Origin: SIG447 sp045577075
GTDB taxonomy: Bacteria; Bacillota; Clostridia; UMGS1883; UMGS1540
Reading direction: 5' to 3'
Length of the DNA: 56,959 nucleotides
Assembly (NCBI GenBank): GCA_045577075.1
Contig: JAZNHR010000008.1
Span: forward strand, 1 to 56,959
Shown one piece after another: positions 51,052 through 56,959 of the stretch. Within the stretch, counting starts at the first letter, position 1. Each line of letters begins with the position of its first letter. Position numbers and translations under genes: made by a program. A model generated the notes under the pieces. It was not told the origin of the DNA, made no database searches, and was given only the letters and a program-made list of their open reading frames with translations.

Positions 51052-51882
51052 TTATTCCTTTCCTAAGGCTGCACAAATCGTTTCAATACAGCCCTCCGCG
51101 TCAATTATATCTGTGTTTACCGGCATACCAGCACCGGCCAAATGGTATAAAAGCTCCGCGACTTGCGGAGAATCCAGTCTTGCATTTTGTAGCATGTCGC
51201 GCTGTGTTAAAATTTCACGGGGCGTTCCTGATGAAAGAACATGGCCCCCTTCTGTGACAACCACGCGGTCCGCCATTGCCGCTTCCTGCATAAAGTGGGT
51301 AATAAGAACAATCGTGATGCCTTCTTCCCTATTTAGGCGCAGCACTGTATCCATCACTTCTTTTCGGCCTGCAGGGTCAAGCATTGCCGTAGGCTCATCT
51401 AAAACAATACATTCCGGCCGCATCGCAATAATGCCAGCAATCGCCACGCGCTGTTTCTGCCCGCCGGAAAGAAGGTGTGGCGCGTGATTTCTGTATTCGT
51501 ACATACCCACAGCTTTCAGTGCCGCATCCACTCTTTCTCGAATTTCAGTTTGTGGTAAACCCAGGTTCTCAGGGCCAAAAGCCACATCCTCTTCCACCAC
51601 TGTCGCCACAATTTGATTATCCGGATTTTGAAAAACCATGCCGACACGACTGCGAATGGCAAATAAATTATTTTCGTCTGCGGTATCCATACCTTCTACA
51701 AGAACTTTTCCATCCGTAGGTACAAGCACACCGTTGAGTAGCTTTGCCATGGTAGATTTCCCGGAACCGTTATGACCCAAAACCGCAACAAACTCGCCTT
51801 TCTGAATGGTTAAATTGACGGCATGAAGTGCAGGATGCCCGCTTTCGGGATAGATGTAAGAAGCATTTTCAAGGCGAATCAT
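51052..51882 (-). CDS. ecfA1: ECF transporter ATP-binding protein EcfA1
   Basis: A 276-aa ABC ATPase. Walker A GHNGSGKSTMAK near 37, signature LLSGGQKQRVAIAG near 137, Walker B CIVLDEPTAMLD near 159 and LITHFMQEA with the switch His. It pairs with EcfA2 to power vitamin/metal uptake through EcfT. The start ATG has GGGAG eight bases upstream and overlaps the methyltransferase stop. Confidence 0.92.
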   Translation of the reverse strand: MIRLENASYIYPESGHPALHAVNLTIQKGEFVAVLGHNGSGKSTMAKLLNGVLVPTDGKVLVEGMDTADENNLFAIRSRVGMVFQNPDNQIVATVVEEDVAFGPENLGLPQTEIRERVDAALKAVGMYEYRNHAPHLLSGGQKQRVAIAGIIAMRPECIVLDEPTAMLDPAGRKEVMDTVLRLNREEGITIVLITHFMQEAAMADRVVVTEGGHVLSSGTPREILTQRDMLQNARLDSPQVAELLYHLAGAGMPVNTDIIDAEGCIETICAALGKE

Positions 51883-52733
51883 TTCGTATTCTCCCATCTT
51901 GCCGTTGCGCCGCAGGGCAGAACAATGCCACCCGTGCGAATGGGCAGACCAAGCTCATCTGCTACGCATTTACCGCCAAATTTTTTCACAACCGTAAGCT
52001 GCAACATGTTTTTAAGCACTGTCGGCGCAAGCCCGGTTGTATATGAATTGATAATAAAGAAACGTGGATTGTCCGAAAGTACCTGTGTGCACAAATTTAC
52101 AAAGTCAAAAATTTTATTTTCCAGTTTCCACATTTCGCCTCCGGGGCCTCTGCCATAAGAGGGAGGATCCATGATGATGCCATCATACTTGTTTCCGCGG
52201 CGAATTTCACGCTGGACAAACTTCTCGCAGTCATCTACTATAAAACGCACATAGCGATCAGAAAGTCCAGAAAGTTCAACGTTTTCTTTTGCCCAGGCAA
52301 CCATGCCTTTAGAAGCGTCCACATGCACAACGTCTGCGCCGCCACTCAGCGCCGCAAGCGTAGCGCCGCCGGTATAGGCAAATAAGTTTAGCACACGGCT
52401 TCCCTCACGGCAGTGTTCCCGAATATACGCCCAATTTGCCGCCTGTTCCGGGAAAAGCCCAGTATGCTTAAAGCCGGTAGGACGCACATAAAACCGAAGA
52501 CCGTCCACAGACACCGTCCATCTCTCCGGCATTTTTTCAAAAAATTCCCAATGACCGCCGCCCTCACGGCTGCGATGGTAAAATGCATCTACTTTTTTCG
52601 TAAGAGGTCTATCAAGTTTCCAGATTGCCTGCGGGTCGGGACGGCGTAAAACATACTTTCCCCAGCGTTCCACCTTTTCCCCGTCTGCGGCCTCCAGAAT
52701 CTCGTACTCCTGCCAACTATCTGAAACAATCAT
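51879..52733 (-). CDS. RlmI-like class I SAM-dependent methyltransferase
   Basis: A 284-aa protein. After an N-terminal region (RWGKYVLRRPDPQAIW) the Rossmann core has VLNLFAYTGGATLAALSGGA near 110-130, VHVDASKGMVAWAKENVELS near 134 and the catalytic motif IIMDPPSYGRGPGGEMW near 179. This is the RlmI/RlmL-like pattern for m5C or m2G rRNA methylation, but there is no PUA domain, so the target is open. First gene of a ten-gene operon, behind a strong promoter. Confidence 0.85.
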   Translation of the reverse strand: MIVSDSWQEYEILEAADGEKVERWGKYVLRRPDPQAIWKLDRPLTKKVDAFYHRSREGGGHWEFFEKMPERWTVSVDGLRFYVRPTGFKHTGLFPEQAANWAYIREHCREGSRVLNLFAYTGGATLAALSGGADVVHVDASKGMVAWAKENVELSGLSDRYVRFIVDDCEKFVQREIRRGNKYDGIIMDPPSYGRGPGGEMWKLENKIFDFVNLCTQVLSDNPRFFIINSYTTGLAPTVLKNMLQLTVVKKFGGKCVADELGLPIRTGGIVLPCGATARWENTK

Positions 52734-52785
52734 ATTACTGCTCCACTCTAAAAAATCATAATTACCCGTATTTTAATATTTAAAA

Positions 52786-52814
52786 ATTATATCATAGAAT
52801 CTGGATAATGTCAA
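52786..52814 (-). promoter_or_regulatory. Promoter of the methyltransferase-to-ispH/S1 operon
   Basis: On the minus strand TTGACA (52809-52814) and TATAAT (52786-52791) with a 17-base spacer, both consensus, about 50 bases before the ATG. Confidence 0.87.
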
Positions 52815-52839
52815 GTCACACATTACGATTTTACTTCAC

Positions 52840-52866
52840 AAAAAAAGACCGAAAAACCGGTCTTTT
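52840..52866 (-). terminator. Terminator after the thioesterase gene
   Basis: On the minus strand AAGACCG pairs with CGGTCTT around GTTTTT, followed by TTTTT. It overlaps the thioesterase stop codon area and ends serC-serA-thioesterase. Confidence 0.87.
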
Positions 52867-53258
52867 CATCCTATCACAAATCCGTTTACCGTAATATGTG
52901 CCACAAGCTTTTCCACCTCGTTTGTGACAAGCACGCTATAGTGGCATGTGCTTTTTCCAGAGGAGATTTTTTTAGCTTTTGCCAAAAGCTTTTTCCCTAC
53001 CCCCGGCTTTATAAAAGTTATGGACGAAGACTGGGACACAGTGTGCCGTCCTTCACAGTTTGCCGCTACAGCAAAGGTGAAATCGGCAAGTGTAAAAATT
53101 GCGCCGCCTTGCACGGTGTTTCCGGCATTATATAATTCCGGCGTAATGGGAAGCGCGCAAATGCTTTCTTCCGCATCTGCCTTTAGAATTTCTATGCCCA
53201 TATTCATTGCAAATTTATCCTGCATAAAATATGCTTTGACTTTTTCGATATCTGCCAT
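52866..53258 (-). CDS. PaaI-family hotdog-fold thioesterase
   Basis: A 130-aa single-domain hotdog protein. PELYNAGNTVQGGAIFTLADF near 40-60 is the substrate and active-site helix, and the strands QSSSITFIKPGVGKKLLAKAKK follow (seen in part as SSITFIKPG). Such proteins hydrolyse small acyl-CoA esters. The start ATG has AAGGAG upstream. It lies after serA behind a 7-base-pair hairpin, so it may be partly uncoupled from it. Substrate unknown. Confidence 0.83.
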   Translation of the reverse strand: MADIEKVKAYFMQDKFAMNMGIEILKADAEESICALPITPELYNAGNTVQGGAIFTLADFTFAVAANCEGRHTVSQSSSITFIKPGVGKKLLAKAKKISSGKSTCHYSVLVTNEVEKLVAHITVNGFVIG

Positions 53259-53278
53259 TTGTATTCTCCTTAAAATTT

Positions 53279-53302
53279 GGGCTGCCCCATTTGGAGCAGC
53301 CC
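53279..53302 (-). terminator. Hairpin between serA and the thioesterase gene
   Basis: GGGCTGC and GCAGCCC form a GC-rich stem. On the minus strand only AAATTTT follows, so it is a weak terminator or mRNA stabiliser; on the plus strand ATCTTTTT follows. Confidence 0.5.
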
Positions 53303-53308
53303 ATCTTT

Positions 53309-54469
53309 TTACTTTATTACACGAACGCGAAGAACACCCTCAATATTAGAAAGCTTTTCCACAATATCCTCAGGCACTTCTACGGCGGTGTCAATAATTG
53401 TGTATGCCCATTCACCTTTGTTTTTATTCACCATGTTTTCCACGTTCTTATCCTGCAGCAGGCCTAAGAACTGACTAAGCATGTTAGGTACATTTTTGTG
53501 CGCAACCGTTATACGCATGACGCCTGCTCTGGCACATTCACAGTTCGGGAAGTTAACAGAATTATGGACGTTGCCGTTTTCCAGGAAATCAATCAATTCT
53601 TTTGCCGCCATCACAGCGCAGTTATCCTCCGATTCCGGTGTGGAAGCGCCAAGATGCGGAATGGGAATAACATTCTTCATGCTGAGCACTTCGTCACTTG
53701 GGAAATCGGTAACATATACACTAAGCTTACCGTCTTCCAGTGCCGCGCCGACCGCCGCATTGTCCACAAGACCGCCACGGGCAAAGTTTAAGAGTCTTGC
53801 CCCGTCCTTCATGCAGGAAATCATGGTGCTGTTAATCATATTCTTATTGCTGTCAGTGAGTGGTACATGGAGGGTGATATAGTCAGCTTGCGAAAGAGCT
53901 TCCTCAATCGTGTTTACAACATGAACGTGACGAGAAAGACTGAGGGCCGCTTTTACGGAAAGATACGGATCATAGCCGATAACGTCCATTCCAAGAGCAT
54001 AAGCGGTATTTGCAACCATGGCGCCAATCGCGCCAAGACCGATAACCGCAAGCTTTTTGCCTTCAATTTCAGGGCCAACAAAAGAAGACTTTCCTTTTTC
54101 CACCATTTTGGAAACTTCTGCCCCATTTCCGCCAAGGGTCTTTGCCCACGCAATGCCGTCAACAACCTTACGGGAAGCGAGGAGAAGGCCGGTAATGACC
54201 AGCTCTTTAACCGCGTTTGCATTCGCACCGGGTGTGTTAAATACAACTATTCCACGTTCCGTGCACTTGTCAACAGGGATGTTGTTTACACCTGCACCTG
54301 CCCGGCCGATCGCTTTTAAATTTTCCGGCAGTTCCATTTCATGCATGGAAAAACTACGGAGAATAATTCCATCAGGATTTTCACAGTCGCCGGAGATGGT
54401 GTACTTATCTGCCCCGAAAAGGTCAAGGCCGCAGGGTGCAATTTTATTTAAAGGTTTAATTGTATACAT
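53309..54469 (-). CDS. serA: D-3-phosphoglycerate dehydrogenase
   Basis: A 386-aa D-2-hydroxyacid dehydrogenase of the serine pathway. NIPVDKCTERGIVVFNTPGAN near 63-83 (in part), the NAD-binding LAVIGLGAIGAMVAN near 143, LLNFARGGLVDNAAV near 231 with the catalytic Arg, and HLGASTPESEDN near 276 with the catalytic His. The final ~70 residues are an ACT domain (MRITVAHKNVPNMLSQF) for serine feedback. I used the ATG with AGGAAGG nine bases upstream rather than the ATG three codons earlier. It follows serC. Confidence 0.93.
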   Translation of the reverse strand: MYTIKPLNKIAPCGLDLFGADKYTISGDCENPDGIILRSFSMHEMELPENLKAIGRAGAGVNNIPVDKCTERGIVVFNTPGANANAVKELVITGLLLASRKVVDGIAWAKTLGGNGAEVSKMVEKGKSSFVGPEIEGKKLAVIGLGAIGAMVANTAYALGMDVIGYDPYLSVKAALSLSRHVHVVNTIEEALSQADYITLHVPLTDSNKNMINSTMISCMKDGARLLNFARGGLVDNAAVGAALEDGKLSVYVTDFPSDEVLSMKNVIPIPHLGASTPESEDNCAVMAAKELIDFLENGNVHNSVNFPNCECARAGVMRITVAHKNVPNMLSQFLGLLQDKNVENMVNKNKGEWAYTIIDTAVEVPEDIVEKLSNIEGVLRVRVIK

Positions 54470-54483
54470 TTCCTTCATCCTTC

Positions 54484-55572
54484 CTATCTGTTTTGCGCTT
54501 CAAAGTCGCGCATGAACGCAACAAGCTTTTTCACGCCTTCAATGGGCATTGCATTATAGATACTTGCGCGCATGCCGCCAACGGAGCGATGCCCTTTAAG
54601 ATTTACAAGGCCTTCTGCTGCCGCCGCTTTCACAAATGCGGCATCAAGGTCAGCATCCCCTGTTACGAAGGTAGCGTTCATAAGAGAACGGTCTTCTTTT
54701 TCAACAGCTGCTTTGAAGAGTGTGCTTGAATCCAGAAAATCATAAAGAATTCTTGCTTTTTCCTCGTTAATCTTCTGCATTGCAGAAACGCCGCCCATTC
54801 TCTCTACCCATTCCATAACGAGTTTGCACATATAGATGCTGTATGTCGGGGGTGTGTTATACATAGAGCCATTGTCAGCATGGGTTTTATATGTAAGCAT
54901 TGTGGGTGTGCCTTCAATCGGTTCACCGATTAAATCCTCACGAATGATAACAACGGTAAGACCTGCAGGCCCCATATTCTTCTGGGCACCGGCATAAAGA
55001 AGGCCGAATTTCGTAACATCGATTTCTTCGGAGAGAATAATGGAAGAAACGTCAGCTACCAAAGGCACATCGCCAGTATCAGGAATATAGGTATAGCGTG
55101 TACCAAAAATGGTGTTATTATAAGTGATGTGCACAAAATCGGCTTCCGGGTCAAAGTCCGCACGGGTAAGCTTCGGAATATAAGAAAATGTTTTGTCAGC
55201 ACTGGATGCCACACGGTTTACCGTACCAAACTTTTCACATTCCTCTGCCGCTTTTTTTGCAAACTGGCCGGTAATGATATAGTCTGCCTTTTTGCTCTTC
55301 TTCAAGAGATTCATGGGCACCATGGCAAACTGCGTAGATGCACCACCCTGCAAAAACAGTACCTTATAATTTTCCGGAATATGCATGAGCTTGCGAAGCA
55401 GGGCCTCTGCGCCTTCTATAATGGCTTCGTAGGGTTTGGAGCGGTGACTCATTTCCATAACGCTCATGCCGGCGTCGCCATATGCAAGCATTTCCTCTGC
55501 GGCCTTGTGAAGTGCTTCTACAGGAAGCATGGACGGACCGGCGGAAAAATTGTAAACTCTATCTTTCGTCAT
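54484..55572 (-). CDS. serC: Phosphoserine aminotransferase
   Basis: A 362-aa PLP enzyme for serine and possibly B6 synthesis. VYNFSAGPSMLPVEAL near 6-21, MSHRSKPYEAIIEGAE near 43, LFLQGGASTQFAM near 72-84 and LLYAGAQKNMGPAGLTVV near 190 with the PLP Lys are diagnostic. The start is ATG with GGAGGG seven bases upstream; a GTG five codons earlier is less likely. A strong promoter precedes it. No serB is present in the window. Confidence 0.95.
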   Translation of the reverse strand: MTKDRVYNFSAGPSMLPVEALHKAAEEMLAYGDAGMSVMEMSHRSKPYEAIIEGAEALLRKLMHIPENYKVLFLQGGASTQFAMVPMNLLKKSKKADYIITGQFAKKAAEECEKFGTVNRVASSADKTFSYIPKLTRADFDPEADFVHITYNNTIFGTRYTYIPDTGDVPLVADVSSIILSEEIDVTKFGLLYAGAQKNMGPAGLTVVIIREDLIGEPIEGTPTMLTYKTHADNGSMYNTPPTYSIYMCKLVMEWVERMGGVSAMQKINEEKARILYDFLDSSTLFKAAVEKEDRSLMNATFVTGDADLDAAFVKAAAAEGLVNLKGHRSVGGMRASIYNAMPIEGVKKLVAFMRDFEAQNR

Positions 55573-55609
55573 AGTATTACCCTCCACGTAAAATTTAATA
55601 ATTTAAAAC

Positions 55610-55639
55610 ATTATATACCATTTCCCCAGTTTTTGTCAA
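55610..55639 (-). promoter_or_regulatory. Promoter of serC-serA
   Basis: On the minus strand TTGACA (55634-55639) and TATAAT (55610-55615) with an 18-base spacer, about 35 bases before the ATG. Confidence 0.78.
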
Positions 55640-55737
55640 GGGATTTCAGGCACTTTCTCAAGATTTTCAAGGACTTTCACAGAAATATATTTGGACTTTG
55701 CTTTTTGGTAAGTCCTCTCCTATTCCTGAAGCTAATT

Positions 55738-55783
55738 AAAAAAGACCTACTACGGTTAAATATACCATAGTAGGTCTTTTTCT
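55738..55783. terminator. Bidirectional terminator between the surface protein gene and serC
   Basis: GACCTACTACGG and CCATAGTAGGTC form a 12-base stem with one mismatch, with A and T runs on both sides. It can end the surface protein transcript (minus). Confidence 0.85.
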
Positions 55784-55821
55784 GTTTACTGTTTTTCCCG
55801 GTTTAGTTTAACTAAATTTGT

Positions 55822-56959
55822 TTATTCCTGTGCAGAGGGAACTGTAAAATTAAAGGTGATGCCATTTACAATGGGCGCAAGACCTTGATTGTCCCAGAGG
55901 AAGTATTCTACTTCATAGTTCCCAGCATCAAGTTCCAACTCAGCGAGGTTTATAAAGAAGTCTGCGGGTGCAAAGCCAGCTTGTGCTCTATTAAAATTCG
56001 TATCCGTTGAACCTTTAACAATGCTTGCGTTAGCTACGGATGCAAGATTACAAGTTTTGACATCCAACTGGGTGCGTGTTTCGCCTTGCGTCTTGTACAC
56101 AGCAGCTACTGCCAGTGCGCTGGGTGCGGATTCTGTCGAAGCAAAACGCATTACAGGTAAAACAACGTCTGTTCCTTCAAAATCCTCGCTTCTGGTGCCG
56201 GTATAAGTTACACACCACACTGCAGTAGAACCTTCATTCTGTCTAGCCCAAGTGTTCGAATATTTGGGTTTCAAGTCACTGATAAAGGAGCTTGTAACAT
56301 AGGTAGCCTCTACATCATCGATACAATAAACAAAGTTTGCTTTTTGGAAGTAAATCAAATCGGCTGCGTCAGCTTTGGTGCACATGAATATTTCAGCATC
56401 AATCCATTTGCCAACCATATCAGCATCAAAATACATATATGCTCTTGCTAATGTACCGCGTGAATCATAACGAATACAAATCGATTTGTTACCTGTAGAA
56501 AAGTCAAGTTCCTGATCTTCATCAACGAAGAATCTAAATGTGAGTCTATAAATACCATTGTCGCTTGCTGCCTGTGTTGCATCATAAGCAATGGGCAATT
56601 TCATAGTTTCTCTCGAAGACGAATGGATTTCAACAACCTGGTTTAAGGAATCAATGGGATCTTCCACATAATAATAGTGGGAGTTCTCCAAAACTCTTTC
56701 GGCGTCATACTTAAAGGCGTCAAAAGATGCTTCGGAAGTGAAGGTTCCGTCAACGTCAGAAGCAAACACGGAAGTTCCTACCGGTACTGTGGGTTCTTCA
56801 ACCTTTTCATAGAGTTTCACTTCGTCAAAGTATGCTGTTACATCACCGGATCCACCTTTATTGATTCTAAGATGTACATAATAGGTGTTGCTGGCGTTAT
56901 ATGTGAATGTATATGACTCCTTTACCCAGCCTTCTGTAGTCGTTATACCCGTATTACCG
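55822..56959 (-). CDS. Large secreted/surface protein, C-terminal part (5' end beyond window)
   Basis: The reading frame stays open to the right edge, so this is a 3' fragment of at least 378 residues. A GTG near 56820 looks like a start but lies within a continuous domain. The first part (EGWVKESYTFTYNAS, then TYYVHLRINKGGSG, then TAYFDEVKLYEKV) matches a carbohydrate-binding-module (CBM4/9-like) edge. It continues with further beta-rich segments (for example LTFRFFVDEDQELDF, AYMYFDADMVGKWIDAEIF, NYEVEYFLWDN). No sortase motif or TM helix is seen at the end (NFTVPSAQE). Adhesion or glycan binding is likely; a catalytic domain, if any, is outside. Confidence 0.65.
   Translation of the reverse strand, partial: GNTGITTTEGWVKESYTFTYNASNTYYVHLRINKGGSGDVTAYFDEVKLYEKVEEPTVPVGTSVFASDVDGTFTSEASFDAFKYDAERVLENSHYYYVEDPIDSLNQVVEIHSSSRETMKLPIAYDATQAASDNGIYRLTFRFFVDEDQELDFSTGNKSICIRYDSRGTLARAYMYFDADMVGKWIDAEIFMCTKADAADLIYFQKANFVYCIDDVEATYVTSSFISDLKPKYSNTWARQNEGSTAVWCVTYTGTRSEDFEGTDVVLPVMRFASTESAPSALAVAAVYKTQGETRTQLDVKTCNLASVANASIVKGSTDTNFNRAQAGFAPADFFINLAELELDAGNYEVEYFLWDNQGLAPIVNGITFNFTVPSAQE

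Noticed and set aside
56818..56820. GTG as the start of the surface protein
   Set aside because: The frame continues to the window edge with a CBM-like beta pattern, and there is no ribosome site at this GTG.
1..56959. CRISPR array, insertion sequence, prophage or toxin-antitoxin module
   Set aside because: No regularly spaced repeats, transposase or integrase motifs, phage structural genes or small paired toxin/antitoxin frames were seen on either strand.

Overview
The window is a dense, low-to-mid GC Firmicutes-type chromosome segment. It most likely comes from a Clostridia member, possibly an anaerobic gut or host-associated one. The evidence is the gene order (frr-uppS-cdsA-dxr-rseP, dnaG-rpoD-trmK, infC-rpmI-rplT, SRP RNA next to dnaX), an IspH-S1 fusion, AddAB, ECF transporter genes, VanW and DUF5711 proteins, strong AGGAGG-type ribosome sites with frequent TTG/GTG starts, and near-consensus TTGACA/TATAAT promoters. 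No rRNA, CRISPR, phage, transposase or plasmid gene was seen. Taxon is an inference from gene content only.

Layout. 1-1020: the infC-rpmI-rplT operon (minus; rplT cut by the window edge), with an attenuator leader and a probable AUC start for infC. 1089-4557: a minus-strand AraC-type regulator diverging from a two-gene plus-strand sugar cassette (an unclassified GH20/GH67-like barrel protein and an AGE-family sugar 2-epimerase). 4566-7314: a secreted copper-amine-oxidase-like domain protein and a VanW/YoaR-type cell-envelope protein. 7433-12263: dnaG-rpoD-trmK-nagA-DUF1858. 12377-32981: a long minus-strand run of housekeeping genes from dnaX to dgt (dnaX, ybaB, recR, miaB, addB, addA, a Pro/Ser/Thr-rich membrane protein, pyrH, frr, uppS, cdsA, dxr, rseP, nusB, xseA, xseB, ispA, a flavoprotein, dgt). 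33034-33281: the large-type SRP RNA, whose promoter diverges from a promoter for an Sfp-type phosphopantetheinyl transferase.

33991-36165: two overlapping envelope proteins with a class-A beta-lactamase-like fold, behind a tRNA-Val/tRNA-Leu pair. One keeps the catalytic motifs; the other is a zinc-ribbon, membrane-anchored form that appears catalytically dead. 36256-40829: a class II aldolase/short-chain dehydrogenase fusion, a PHP phosphoesterase, coaD and lplA. 40903-43525: murA, a WalJ-like metallohydrolase and a membrane protein. 43696-52814: a ten-gene operon (methyltransferase, ecfA1, ecfA2, ecfT, truA, DUF5711, cvpA, cmk, plsC, ispH-S1). 52866-55639: serC-serA-thioesterase. 55822-56959: the C-terminal part of a large secreted or surface protein with a carbohydrate-binding-module-like segment, open at the window edge.

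The genes work together mainly in isoprenoid and lipid-carrier synthesis (dxr, ispA, uppS, ispH), phospholipid synthesis (cdsA, plsC), replication and repair (dnaG, dnaX, recR, addAB, xseAB, dgt), translation and wall synthesis. The accessory content is carbohydrate handling (barrel protein, epimerase, nagA, aldolase/dehydrogenase, surface protein) and envelope proteins with Pro/Ser/Thr-rich linkers. I found no clearly new multi-gene defence or mobile system. The strongest candidates for new biology are the pseudoenzyme/serine-hydrolase pair and the regulator-barrel-epimerase cassette.
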